This document shows, piece by piece, positions 1-7,916 of a stretch of DNA of 20,310 bases. Where the stretch lies: positions 1 through 20,310 of the forward strand of contig CAMLIY010000028.1 in assembly GCA_946480125.1 (NCBI GenBank), read 5' to 3'. Origin of the DNA: an uncultured Asticcacaulis sp. Lineage in GTDB: Bacteria > Pseudomonadota > Alphaproteobacteria > Caulobacterales > Caulobacteraceae. Made by a program: the position numbers and the translations under genes. The notes beneath the pieces are model-generated. The model searched no databases, was not told where the DNA came from, and saw nothing but the letters and a program-made list of their open reading frames with translations. The stretch's first letter is position 1; the number at the start of each line of letters is the position of its first letter.

Positions 1-2
1 AC

Positions 3-2747
3 CATTCGGACATAAAGGCCGATCCGGCGGTGCGCTTCGGCAAGCTGGCGAACGGCATGACCTATATCATCCTGAAGAACGCCACCCCTCCGGGCACGGC
101 GTCAATCCGCCTGCGCTTTAACGGCGGCTCGCTGATGGAGGATGACAGCCAGCAGGGCCTCGCCCACTTCCTTGAACACATGGCCTTTAATGGTTCGAAG
201 AACGTGGCCGAGGGTGACATGATCAAGATTCTGGAGCGTCATGGCCTGGCCTTCGGCGCCGATACCAACGCCCATACCGGTTTTAGCGAAACCGTCTACG
301 AACTGGACCTGCCCAAGGTGGCCAATGACGACCTCGACACCGGCCTGTTCCTGATGCGCGAAACCGCCGGTAACCTGCTGCTGGCCGACAGCGCCATTGA
401 CAGCGAGCGCGGCGTTATCCTTGGCGAGGAACGCGCCAGTGACAGTCCGAGCCGCCACGCCTACATGAAATGGGCGACGGCAGCTTTCGGCGGTCAGAAA
501 TATGCCGTGCGGCTGCCGATCGGCCTGACGGATATTATTAAAAACGCCAAGCGCGACCGTTTCGTTGACTATTACAACAGCTTCTATCGCCCGGAGCAGG
601 CTACCCTCGTCGTGGTCGGCGATTTCGATCCGGACGCCATGGAAGCGCGCATCAAGGCCAAGTTCTCTGACTGGCGAAAGCCCGCCGCGCCGATCCGCGT
701 CACCGATTTCGGCGCCTACACACCCAAGGGCGTCACCTCGGAAGCCTATACCGAAAAAGGCCTGCGCACCGAACTGACGATGACCTGGTCGCAGCCGGTT
801 ACCGAGGTCTACCAGAATGAAGCCAAGGAAACCGCCGACTTCCTCAATGGCCTGCGCACGCAGATTCTCAATGAGCGTCTGGAGCGCCAGGCCAAACTGC
901 CGGATACCCCCTTCGCAGCGGCCTCGATCGCTCATGACGATGTCGATCACACGGCGACAGTCACGCAAGTGTCGGTCACACCCAAGCCGGGTCGTGAAAA
1001 GGATGCCTTTGTCGCCGCCTATACCACCGTGCGCCAGTTCATCGAATATGGCGCTGACCAGGCCGAGCTTGACCGCACGCTCAGCGACACTGAAACCTAT
1101 TTCAAACAGGCCCTGCAAGGCGCCAATACGCGCAACAGCCGGCAGTTATCGGAAGCCCTGGTCGATACCATGGCCGATGGCGAGGTCTTCACCTCGCCGC
1201 AACAGGACTGGGACTATTTCCAGAAACTGAAACCCGCGGTTACGCTGGATGCGCTCAATGCCGGCATCAAGCCTTTGTTCGCTGGTGACGGTCCGCTATT
1301 GTGGCACGAAGGGCCGACACTGGGTGATTTTGACCAGAAGACCTTCCTCGACACCTACACCGCCGTTCAGTCCGCCAAGGTCGCCGCTGGCGAGGCCCGC
1401 GTCAACAAACCCTGGCCCTATACTGATTTCGGCACACCGGCCAGGCTGGTCAAGCGCGAGGAGATCAAAGATCTCGGTCTGACCCAGCTGACCTGGGCCA
1501 ATGGTGTGCGCGCCACCATAAAGACGACCAATTTCAAGGATGACGAGATCGGAATCACCGTGCGTTTCGCCGGGGGTCTCAGTTCGCTGTCACCCGCCTC
1601 GAAGCCGCCGGTCTTCGCCGCCTCGATCTCCGATCTGCAGGAAGGCGGCCTTGGCAAGCTAACGGCGTCCGAGATTAAGGATAGCCTGACCGGCAAGATC
1701 TACAGCGTGGGCTTAGGCATAGGTGAAGACGCCACCACGCTGTCCGGCGGCACCAACCCGACCGACTTCGCTACGCAGATGGAGGTCCTGATGGCTTTCA
1801 CCACCGATGCGGCCTACAGCCCCGATGCCTTCGCCCGTCTGAAATCACTGGTGCCTGATTACTATGCGTCGCTGGAATCGACACCGGGCGGCGTCTTCCA
1901 GATGAGCGGGGCGGCAGCTTTGCGCGATAATGATCCACGCTTCACCATGCCGAGCCAGGCCGATCTGCTGGCCACCACCAATGATCAGGTCAAGGCGCTG
2001 GTCGATCACCAGCTCAAGACCGCCCCGGTCGAAATCACCATCGTCGGCGATATTTCTGAAGCAGAGGCCGAAGCCGAGATCACCAAAACCTTTGCGACCT
2101 TGGCCAAACGCGCCGACACCCCTGTCATTCCCGCCGATGGCCTGTCGATTCACTTCCCGACTCAGAACCTCAACCGGGTCTTCGAACACCAGGGCCGCGC
2201 TGATCAGGACCTGAGCTATATTGCCTGGCCGGGTACGGATTTCGCCTCAGATACCCAGCGCGCCCGCGCCCTGACGGTGCTGTCGGAAGTGCTCAGCCTG
2301 CGCCTGACAGATGTCGTGCGCGAACAAAAGGGATTGAGCTACAGTCCTTATGCCAGCAACTACTACTCCCAGACCTTCTCCGGTTACGGTTATCTCAGCG
2401 CCGTCGCCCAGGTGAAGCCGGAAGATGATCAGGCCTATTATGATGCCGTGGCCGGCATTGTCGCCGACCTGAAGGCCCATCCAATCAGCGATGACGAACT
2501 GCTGCGGGCGCAAAAACCGCTGCTTGATCGCATGGATACTGACCTGAAGACCAATATCTACTGGGCCGGCGCCTTGCCCGGTTCGACGACCGATGCGAAG
2601 AAGCTCGACTATATCCGCACCCGTCGCGACCAGTACAAGGCCGTGACGGCCGCCGATATCCAGACGCTGGCCAAAACGTATCTCGACATGAGCAAGGCCA
2701 TGCGTATCCAGATCAAGCCGGCGGCGGCCGAAACGACCGCGAAGTAA
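3..2747 (+). CDS. M16 family zinc metallopeptidase (5' end outside window)
   Basis: A large two-half M16 (pitrilysin/insulinase-like) peptidase, probably exported and degrading peptides in the periplasm or outer envelope. The zinc signature HFLEH is at nt 165-179 and the distal zinc-ligand glutamate (SERGVI context) at nt 405-407, so the N-terminal half looks catalytically intact. The C-terminal half has the usual M16 fold features, including KGLSYSPYAS near nt 2328-2357, but no second HxxEH, as expected for the inactive partner domain. The frame stays open to the left edge, reading HSDIKADPAV just before the GTG at nt 30. Family members carry a similar DPAVR-G-LPNG stretch inside the protein, so that GTG is an internal valine and the true start and signal peptide lie upstream. 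More than 910 residues are visible, close to family size. A strong terminator follows the stop. Confidence 0.93.
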   Translation, partial: HSDIKADPAVRFGKLANGMTYIILKNATPPGTASIRLRFNGGSLMEDDSQQGLAHFLEHMAFNGSKNVAEGDMIKILERHGLAFGADTNAHTGFSETVYELDLPKVANDDLDTGLFLMRETAGNLLLADSAIDSERGVILGEERASDSPSRHAYMKWATAAFGGQKYAVRLPIGLTDIIKNAKRDRFVDYYNSFYRPEQATLVVVGDFDPDAMEARIKAKFSDWRKPAAPIRVTDFGAYTPKGVTSEAYTEKGLRTELTMTWSQPVTEVYQNEAKETADFLNGLRTQILNERLERQAKLPDTPFAAASIAHDDVDHTATVTQVSVTPKPGREKDAFVAAYTTVRQFIEYGADQAELDRTLSDTETYFKQALQGANTRNSRQLSEALVDTMADGEVFTSPQQDWDYFQKLKPAVTLDALNAGIKPLFAGDGPLLWHEGPTLGDFDQKTFLDTYTAVQSAKVAAGEARVNKPWPYTDFGTPARLVKREEIKDLGLTQLTWANGVRATIKTTNFKDDEIGITVRFAGGLSSLSPASKPPVFAASISDLQEGGLGKLTASEIKDSLTGKIYSVGLGIGEDATTLSGGTNPTDFATQMEVLMAFTTDAAYSPDAFARLKSLVPDYYASLESTPGGVFQMSGAAALRDNDPRFTMPSQADLLATTNDQVKALVDHQLKTAPVEITIVGDISEAEAEAEITKTFATLAKRADTPVIPADGLSIHFPTQNLNRVFEHQGRADQDLSYIAWPGTDFASDTQRARALTVLSEVLSLRLTDVVREQKGLSYSPYASNYYSQTFSGYGYLSAVAQVKPEDDQAYYDAVAGIVADLKAHPISDDELLRAQKPLLDRMDTDLKTNIYWAGALPGSTTDAKKLDYIRTRRDQYKAVTAADIQTLAKTYLDMSKAMRIQIKPAAAETTAK

Positions 2748-2760
2748 ATCAAAAAAAAAA

Positions 2761-2789
2761 CCCCGCCGGAACAACCGGCGGGGTTTTTT
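2761..2789. terminator. Bidirectional Rho-independent terminator
   Basis: The perfect 9-bp stem CCCCGCCGG / CCGGCGGGG (2761-2769 and 2775-2783) has a 5-base loop AACAA and is followed by six T. It is preceded by ten A (2751-2760), which act as the T tract on the other strand. It lies between the convergent M16 peptidase gene and the minus-strand secreted-protein gene and can stop transcription from both. Confidence 0.95.
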
Positions 2790-2811
2790 GTTTGTGTCTG
2801 TGTCCTATGGC

Positions 2812-3630
2812 TTACTGAACGAAGCCGCCGACGCCGCCATCGAAGCTCATTACCGTCATGCCGCTGCTGCTGCGCGCACTTGCCACTTGACGCTGCTTGG
2901 TGATGGTTTCGGTCCGCGTCAGGGTCAGTATCTTGATGCCGGCCCCGAAACGACGCAACAAAGAACGCTCGTTACATTGACGTTGCGGGATCTGCGCCTT
3001 GCAGGTCAGCTGGCCGTTTTCAAACCACAGAGCCTCGTTCTTTGCGCAAATCGCGTTTTTACCGCCGTCGAAATTGATATGCGAGCCGTCATAATCCGAA
3101 TAGGTCCACTGCATATGTGTGCCGGCGATGCAGCGATAGACCTCACCGCGATAACCGCTGGCAATGTCACGGCTGGAGAAGACCTGCGAAGCCGGATGCG
3201 GCACGCCGGTATCGTCAATGCAGCTGGCCTGTATGATGGTCTGTTTTGTGAATGATTTCTGCTCGCTATAGGCTTCATAAGCCTGTTCTTCGCCGCCGAC
3301 CACATTCAGGCCTCCAACGGCCTGCGGGAAACCCGGAGTCATCGACCAGTTGCTGTAACCGCCGCCATAATAGTTGACGGAACCGGAAGCGCCGGCGCCC
3401 GCACCGGCGCTGGCCTTTACATTCACGTTCACATTCACATTGGTGCCACCGCCGCCGCAGCTTGTGCATGGCGTATGCGGGGGCTTCGGATTGTTGGGCA
3501 CTGTCGGCGGCGCCGGAGGGGCACAGCCGGTATTACAGGCCATGGCGCCGCCTGCAAAGGCCAGCATGCCAGCGCCAAACAGCACGGTAAAAAATTTCTT
3601 CAGGGTTGCGCGCATTGAAACATTCCTCAT
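2812..3630 (-). CDS. Secreted Cys-rich low-complexity protein, function unknown
   Basis: A 272-residue protein I do not recognise as a named family. From the chosen ATG at 3630 the first 31 residues form a Sec signal peptide (basic start, hydrophobic FFTVLFGAGMLAFAGGAMA) with an AMA|C cleavage site, so the mature protein starts at Cys32. The A-M-A-C context is a poor lipobox, so lipidation is uncertain. Next come a CNTGC pair, a Pro-rich stretch (about 37-54), CTSC, a Gly run, alternating Asn-Val (about 64-71) and a Gly/Ala/Ser run. After residue 110 a non-repetitive domain carries five more Cys (137, 167, 195, 210, 219). Nine Cys in total suggests disulphides in the envelope or outside. Start choice: a TTG at 3672 and an ATG at 3615 are also in frame; the ATG at 3630 has GAGGG ten bases upstream and the one at 3615 has AGGA eight bases upstream. 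It ends at the shared terminator. Confidence 0.75.
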   Translation of the reverse strand: MRNVSMRATLKKFFTVLFGAGMLAFAGGAMACNTGCAPPAPPTVPNNPKPPHTPCTSCGGGGTNVNVNVNVKASAGAGAGASGSVNYYGGGYSNWSMTPGFPQAVGGLNVVGGEEQAYEAYSEQKSFTKQTIIQASCIDDTGVPHPASQVFSSRDIASGYRGEVYRCIAGTHMQWTYSDYDGSHINFDGGKNAICAKNEALWFENGQLTCKAQIPQRQCNERSLLRRFGAGIKILTLTRTETITKQRQVASARSSSGMTVMSFDGGVGGFVQ

Positions 3631-3678
3631 GGCTTTTTCGCCCTCATGGCTATTCTGGCCAGTCATCAGCAAGAACCA

Positions 3679-3688
3679 TACCGCGGTA
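3679..3688. promoter_or_regulatory. 10-bp palindrome TACCGCGGTA in a divergent intergenic region
   Basis: A perfect 10-base palindrome lies between the minus-strand secreted-protein gene and the plus-strand PAS_5-type gene, in the roughly 160-base region that must hold both promoters. It may be an operator, but no regulator family can be assigned and a 10-mer can arise by chance. Confidence 0.25.
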
Positions 3689-3764
3689 AACTTTGCCTTT
3701 TGATTAAACTATGCACGGAAAAGGGCCTAATATTTAAGAAAACGCCGTTTTTCGGCAGCGATCT

Positions 3765-3787
3765 TGCCTCTTGCAGGCACAAAGGAG
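3765..3787 (+). promoter_or_regulatory. Small hairpin next to the ribosome site that sets the PAS_5 gene start
   Basis: TGCCT / AGGCA arms (3765-3769, 3775-3779) with loop CTTGC are followed one base later by the strong Shine-Dalgarno AAAGGAG (3781-3787). The ribosome site is six bases before the GTG at 3794 and decides that start over an upstream in-frame ATG at 3764. Hairpin formation in the mRNA is inferred. Confidence 0.55.
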
Positions 3788-3793
3788 ATCGCC

Positions 3794-4387
3794 GTGCCCC
3801 ATTCCAGTACAGTTTCGTTCCTGAGCTACTGGCGCGGTCTACAGACTGACTCGGAAAAAGCGCCGTTGCGTGAGCATTTTGATCCGGCCCGTCTTAAGAC
3901 CTTGATACCGCAGATGATGATGGTATCGACGACAGATCATAGCCATCGCTTTCGCCTGTCAGGCGGTTTTTTGCGCGCCTTGCACGGCTATGAGCTGAGA
4001 GACACCTCTTTTCCGGCGCTTTTCCTCGCGCCTTTCGGTCGCACGGCGACAACGGCCATCATGCTCAGCCATCGCCGTCAACAGCCGGTTATTCTCAACC
4101 TGTCCGCGCCGTGGCAGGCCCCTCATCCTGAAATGTCCTCAGAAGAAGCGGCATTGTTTCAAAATGAGACGGTCCGTTTTGAAATTTGCCTGTGTCCCAT
4201 GATGAACGCCTATGGCAAGGTCGATCGTCTGGTCGGCATCTACCAGACCCTGAGTGCCATGCCGCTAAATCCAAATGGGGTTTTGGGCCCTTATACGCTT
4301 CTGGCGTCACGTCTGTATGAACCGGATCAAAATACCAAGCCGGGCCATTTGCGTCTCGTAGCATCCGAGGGCTTGCGCATAGCGTAA
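3794..4387 (+). CDS. PAS_5-type (DUF1457-like) PAS-domain protein
   Basis: A 197-residue soluble protein. FLSYWRGL near the start, then HFDPARLKTLIPQMMMV and RFRLSGGFLRALHGYELRD, match the pattern of the alphaproteobacterial PAS_5 family: a tryptophan-containing helix, a 'FDP..L..LLP' stretch, then a 'R.RL.Gt......G.el' PAS core. There is no attached kinase, cyclase or DNA-binding domain, so its partner and ligand are unknown. Caulobacteraceae encode such single-domain PAS proteins, some linked to cell-cycle or stress regulation; no specific role can be assigned here. Translation begins at GTG 3794, six bases after AAAGGAG. The gene is divergent from the secreted-protein gene and is followed 63 bases later by ppk2 with no terminator between them, so the two may be co-transcribed. 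Confidence 0.78.
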   Translation: MPHSSTVSFLSYWRGLQTDSEKAPLREHFDPARLKTLIPQMMMVSTTDHSHRFRLSGGFLRALHGYELRDTSFPALFLAPFGRTATTAIMLSHRRQQPVILNLSAPWQAPHPEMSSEEAALFQNETVRFEICLCPMMNAYGKVDRLVGIYQTLSAMPLNPNGVLGPYTLLASRLYEPDQNTKPGHLRLVASEGLRIA

Positions 4388-4450
4388 GCCCCTTGCATCC
4401 TTACATATCCGGTCGCAAAACTATGCGCCTGACACATGAGGAGCGCGATA

Positions 4451-5245
4451 ATGTCCAAGAATGACAAGCATAAAGATAGCAAGCATGACAAGAAGAAGGC
4501 CGCCCAGGCGCGTCTCGAAGCCTTGCAGGTCGCGCTGGTTGATACACAGATATGGACCATGGGCAATGGTCAAAAGGTTTGCATCCTGCTGGAAGGGCGC
4601 GACGCCGCCGGCAAGGATGGCGCCATCAAGCGGCTGACCGAATGCCTGTCCGTTCGTAACACACACGTCATCGCCCTGCCCAAACCGACCGATTTCGACA
4701 AGGGCGCCTGGTGGTTCCAGCGTTACGTCAACCGCCTGCCCTCTACCGGCGAGTGGGTTGTTTATAACCGTTCGTGGTATAACCGCGCCGGGGTTGAAAA
4801 GGTTATGGGCTTTTCCACACCCGAGCAGCAGGAAACCTTTATCCGCGACGTGCCCGATTTCGAAAGCATGATCACGCGCAGCGGCATCACCCTGATCAAG
4901 CTGTGGCTCGATATCTCGATGAAGGAACAAAAGGAACGCCTCGACGCGCGTCGGGCGGACCCACGCAAGAAACTGAAGGTCAGCGATCTCGACCAGGTGG
5001 CCCAGGACCGCTGGGCTGATTATTCGGCGGCGCGTGATGACATGCTGCGCCGATCACATCATGAGCATGGTCCGTGGATATGCGTCGCGACCGACAGCAA
5101 GGTCAAGGCGCGCGAACATATTCTGCGCCATGTGCTCAAGGTGCTCGATTGTCCGCACGCCGGTCGCGAAATCGCCGCGCCCGATCCGGATATCGTCTTT
5201 TCCTATGATGAGGTGATCGAAGGCCGCAAAACGCTTGAGCCGTGA
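4451..5245 (+). CDS. ppk2: Polyphosphate kinase 2 (class I-like)
   Basis: A 264-residue PPK2-family kinase that transfers phosphate between polyphosphate and nucleotides. Single-domain class I members mainly form ATP or GTP from the diphosphates. After a Lys-rich N-terminal tail, the Walker A loop EGRDAAGKDG is at residues 48-57, then WWFQRYVNRLP (87-97), the Walker B region YNRSWYNRAGVE (105-116), and the basic lid DPRKKLKVSDLD (170-181) followed by DRWADYSAARDDM. Length fits a single-domain PPK2. In the Walker B box an Asn stands before RSWYNR where many PPK2s have Asp; both variants occur as far as I recall. Start: ATG 4451 has GAGGAG (4438-4443) seven bases upstream; the earlier ATG at 4436 overlaps that site and is less likely. 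Confidence 0.95.
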   Translation: MSKNDKHKDSKHDKKKAAQARLEALQVALVDTQIWTMGNGQKVCILLEGRDAAGKDGAIKRLTECLSVRNTHVIALPKPTDFDKGAWWFQRYVNRLPSTGEWVVYNRSWYNRAGVEKVMGFSTPEQQETFIRDVPDFESMITRSGITLIKLWLDISMKEQKERLDARRADPRKKLKVSDLDQVAQDRWADYSAARDDMLRRSHHEHGPWICVATDSKVKAREHILRHVLKVLDCPHAGREIAAPDPDIVFSYDEVIEGRKTLEP

Positions 5246-5292
5246 ACAGGTCAGGAACATCGCGCCGTACGGTAAAATCTTGAAAAATAAAA

Positions 5293-5305
5293 GGTTAAAG
5301 TAACC
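5293..5305. promoter_or_regulatory. Inverted repeat GGTTA-aag-TAACC upstream of the cysteine-cluster gene
   Basis: Perfect 5-bp arms around a 3-base centre lie in the 141-base gap after ppk2. A TTGACT (5311-5316), which could be a -35 element, begins five bases further on. I cannot place a convincing -10. An operator is possible but unproven. Confidence 0.25.
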
Positions 5306-5386
5306 GTTTATTGACTCTGATTTGGGAGGCTTGTCGCGTTACTGGCGGCAAAAGGGCTGTCAGTCTGAACAAAAGGTTCAGGGCCG

Positions 5387-6010
5387 ATGATCCCCCTCGT
5401 GACGCGAAGCGCACATGATGTACGAAGCCAGAAGGCACCGCCGCCACCGGCCCCCGCCAAGCGGGCCAGCCTTAAGGAGTGCGGCACCTGCAATCTGTGC
5501 TGCAAGGTTTACGACATCCCCGACCTGGAAAAGAAGTCCGGCCATACCTGTTTCAATGTCCGCCCCGAAGGCGGTTGCGGTGTTTGGGGTTTGCATCCGC
5601 AAATCTGCCAGGAATTCAAGTGCCTGTGGTTGAAGCACGACGACATGAACGGCATCTGGCGTCCCGATCAGGCTGGATTCGTATTGCGCCTGGAACCCAA
5701 CGGCACCACCCTGGCGGTCGATGTCGATCCCGACCGGCCACATGACTGGCGCCGCCCGCACTATTATGACCAGTTGAAAATCTGGTCCGAGGTCATGCCG
5801 AAAAATGAAGGCCTGGTGCTGGTCTATGCACCGGAAGGCCTCTATGTCATCACGCCGATGGAAGACCTGTTCCTCAAAGCGCCAAAGCGTGGCGACATCC
5901 TGGAAACCGGCATGGAAGACAGCCTGTTCGGCCTGCGCCCATTCGCACGGGTCATTCCGGCCGCCCAGGTGCGCAAGGACCGCTCACAACTGATGAAGCG
6001 CAGAGCTTAA
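5387..6010 (+). CDS. YkgJ-type cysteine cluster (CxxCxxCC) protein
   Basis: A 207-residue protein with the zinc/iron-chelating cluster signature ECGTCNLCCK: Cys32, 35, 38 and 39 as C-x2-C-x2-CC. Further Cys at 55, 64, 74 and 79 (CGVWGLHPQICQEFKC) complete the eight-cysteine pattern of the family (PF03692-like). The metal and the cellular role are not established for most members. A Pro-rich N-terminal linker precedes the cluster, and an acidic/aromatic C-terminal half follows. There is no signal peptide, so it is probably cytoplasmic. Start: ATG 5387 has only a distant AAAAGG (5371-5376), so the start is moderately sure. The gene precedes ubiA by 51 bases on the same strand, with a hairpin between them. 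Confidence 0.82.
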   Translation: MIPLVTRSAHDVRSQKAPPPPAPAKRASLKECGTCNLCCKVYDIPDLEKKSGHTCFNVRPEGGCGVWGLHPQICQEFKCLWLKHDDMNGIWRPDQAGFVLRLEPNGTTLAVDVDPDRPHDWRRPHYYDQLKIWSEVMPKNEGLVLVYAPEGLYVITPMEDLFLKAPKRGDILETGMEDSLFGLRPFARVIPAAQVRKDRSQLMKRRA

Positions 6011-6022
6011 ACAACCATAAAT

Positions 6023-6047
6023 CCGCTCGACAATTCCGGGCGAGCGG
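6023..6047 (+). promoter_or_regulatory. Hairpin between the cysteine-cluster gene and ubiA
   Basis: CCGCTCG (6023-6029) pairs perfectly with CGAGCGG (6041-6047) across an 11-base loop. Only two T follow, so it is not a classic terminator. It lies 14 bases before the ubiA start, where it could affect ubiA translation or act as a processing or stability element. Confidence 0.4.
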
Positions 6048-6061
6048 TTCATCAACGGCGT

Positions 6062-7072
6062 ATGACGACACACGCTCCGCTCCCTGATGCCTCCAAACTC
6101 AACTGGGTTGATCGCTATGCGCCCCGTTCTCTGCAACCCTGGCTGAAACTGGGCCGGCTCGACAGGCCGATCGGTATCTGGCTATTGTTTTTGCCCGGCG
6201 CCATGGGGCTGGCCTTCGCCATTGCCCACCCCTTCTTCACCAACAGCCTGGAGGGTACGGCAATCCTTAAGCCGCCGCTGGATGTGCTGCGCGATGAGTT
6301 CCCCTGGATCAAACTGTTGCTGTTCGCCATCGGCTCAGTACTGATGCGCGCGGCTGGTTGCGCCTTCAATGATTTTGTTGACCGCGACTATGACGCCCGG
6401 GTGGAGCGGACCCGCGGCCGCCCCATTCCTTCCGGACAAATCAGCCCCAGGCAGGCCCTGACCTTCGCCGCCGGCTGTTCGCTGATCAGCTTCCTGATCC
6501 TCACCCGGCTCGGTTGGCTGACCATCGCGCTTGGCGCCGGTTCCCTGCTGCTGGTCGCTGCCTATCCGTTCATGAAGCGCATTACCTGGTGGCCGCAGGC
6601 CTGGCTTGGTCTGACCTTCAACTGGGGCTTCCTGATGGGCTTCGCCACTATCACCGGCACACTCACCTTGCCGGCGCTGATTTTTTATACCGGCCTGATT
6701 TTCTGGACGCTCGGTTATGATACCATCTACGCCCTGCAGGATATCGAGGATGACGCCATGGTCGGCGTCAAGTCGAGCGCGCGCGCTCTTGGCAAACATA
6801 CAGTCAGCGGTGTCAGCATATTTTACGGCCTGGCGGTGATTTTGACAGGCATCGCGGCATGGCTGGCAGGCCTGACCTCCCTCTTTTTTGGTGGACTTTT
6901 CCTGGTGGCGGCGCATTTATTTGTGCAGGTGGTGCGCCTCAAGCCGGAACCATCGGGCGAAGGCTGGGACAGCGCTTTGGCGCTCAAACTGTTCAAGTCC
7001 AACCGCATGACCGGCATCTTGTGGTTCATCAGTCTGCTGGCCGTGCATTTCACCGGCTCTCTCAACGCCTAA
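6062..7072 (+). CDS. ubiA: 4-hydroxybenzoate polyprenyltransferase UbiA
   Basis: A 336-residue integral-membrane prenyltransferase that attaches the polyprenyl tail to 4-hydroxybenzoate in ubiquinone synthesis. Both Asp-rich motifs that bind Mg-prenyl diphosphate are present: NDFVDRDYD at residues 103-111 and YDTIYALQDIEDD at 219-231. The N-terminal LGRLDRPIGIWLLFLPG (about 30-46) and the RTRGRPIPSGQIS stretch after the first motif are typical of UbiA rather than of haem O or chlorophyll synthases. About eight hydrophobic segments are visible. The N-terminus is longer than the roughly 290-residue E. coli enzyme, with an extra loop near 60-82. The ribosome site before ATG 6062 is weak. It heads a run of closely spaced genes; the next begins 9 bases after its stop. 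ubiD lies about 4 kb downstream. Confidence 0.95.
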   Translation: MTTHAPLPDASKLNWVDRYAPRSLQPWLKLGRLDRPIGIWLLFLPGAMGLAFAIAHPFFTNSLEGTAILKPPLDVLRDEFPWIKLLLFAIGSVLMRAAGCAFNDFVDRDYDARVERTRGRPIPSGQISPRQALTFAAGCSLISFLILTRLGWLTIALGAGSLLLVAAYPFMKRITWWPQAWLGLTFNWGFLMGFATITGTLTLPALIFYTGLIFWTLGYDTIYALQDIEDDAMVGVKSSARALGKHTVSGVSIFYGLAVILTGIAAWLAGLTSLFFGGLFLVAAHLFVQVVRLKPEPSGEGWDSALALKLFKSNRMTGILWFISLLAVHFTGSLNA

Positions 7073-7081
7073 GAGGTTCGC

Positions 7082-7906
7082 ATGGCACGGATATCGAGAC
7101 GCATACGGACGTTCGGGCTGGCGCTGGGCATGGTAATGGCGGCGACCGCCTGCCAACGCACACCCAAGACACAACAGGCGCCGCCGGCGGCGCTGGCGAC
7201 CGCACCGGTTCCCCTGACCATAGCCAGCAGCAATGCCGACGCACAGGTCAGCCTTACCTTGCCGGAGGCGATCAAACTCTATCCTGACCTGCACGCCCGC
7301 CTGTATACCGAAGCCCAGACAACCCTGACCGCTTTTATGGATCAGGCACATAAGGACCGCGCCGAGAACAGCGCAGACGGCATTGAGGAGCCGCCCTATT
7401 ATCACACCATCGGCTGGAAAATCACCGCCCAAACACCACGCTTCCTATCCCTTTTATCAGAGGCAGATGATTATCAGGGGGGCGCCCATCCGAACCATAT
7501 CCTCCGCACCCTGCTGTGGGACAAAATCGCCAAGGCTGAGATCGCCCCCAAGCGCCTGTTCAAGGCCGGCGCGGATTTCAAGACGATCAATGCCTATCTC
7601 TGCCATCAGGTAGAGGCCGAGCGCTCAAAACGGGCCGGCGAGCCGATATCGCAATCCGGTTCCGGGTTTGCCTGCCCTAAATTTATCACCAGTCGGCTGG
7701 TGCTGATTCCAGTCGCGGCAGGTGGCAAGGTCGGCGCCATCGATGCGCTCTATGCCCCTTATGATGTCGGCCCCTATGCCGAAGGACCGTATGAAATTCG
7801 CGTGCCGCAAGCCATGCTGGGTGATGTGCTGGCGCCCGAATTCGCCGACCAGTTCGGCGGTGAGCCGGTCAAGGAGCGGGCCCTGAGCGATCCGGACGCC
7901 CAATGA
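7082..7906 (+). CDS. Putative lipoprotein with DUF4163/DUF3298-like domains
   Basis: A 274-residue exported protein. An Arg-rich start and hydrophobic stretch (FGLALGMVMAATA) end at Cys24, so it is probably a lipoprotein, although A-T-A-C is a weak lipobox. After a Pro/Ala linker, the segment TPRFLSLLSEADDYQGGAHPNH, then a predicted strand and KIAKAEIAPKRLF, match the 'S...e...Y.GGAH' pattern of DUF4163/DUF3298 (RsiV- and PdaC-associated) domains. The C-terminal YDVGPYAEGPYEIRVP is the usual end of that domain. No hydrolase active site is visible; the molecular role of stand-alone members is unknown. A lysozyme- or glycan-binding role by analogy with RsiV is only speculation. AGAGG overlapping the ubiA stop is its ribosome site, so it is likely co-transcribed with ubiA. 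Confidence 0.75.
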   Translation: MARISRRIRTFGLALGMVMAATACQRTPKTQQAPPAALATAPVPLTIASSNADAQVSLTLPEAIKLYPDLHARLYTEAQTTLTAFMDQAHKDRAENSADGIEEPPYYHTIGWKITAQTPRFLSLLSEADDYQGGAHPNHILRTLLWDKIAKAEIAPKRLFKAGADFKTINAYLCHQVEAERSKRAGEPISQSGSGFACPKFITSRLVLIPVAAGGKVGAIDALYAPYDVGPYAEGPYEIRVPQAMLGDVLAPEFADQFGGEPVKERALSDPDAQ

Positions 7907-7916
7907 GCGATACAGA

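Noticed and set aside
30..32. GTG as the start of the M16 gene
   Set aside because: The frame continues upstream to the edge with family-like residues (DPAV before RFGKLANG), and no signal peptide would be present from this GTG.
102..1118. Long minus-strand open frame (338 codons) inside the M16 peptidase gene
   Set aside because: It is antisense to a clear M16 domain, has low-complexity composition and no family resemblance; typical shadow frame in GC-rich DNA.
2788..3255. Plus-strand open frame opposite the secreted protein
   Set aside because: It starts within the terminator tail, has no ribosome site, and the minus strand carries a convincing signal peptide.
3690..3715. Possible CtrA box (TTAA-n7-TTAA) upstream of the PAS_5 gene
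   Set aside because: Only one TTAA half is present at the required spacing; no full site found here or in the other gaps I checked.
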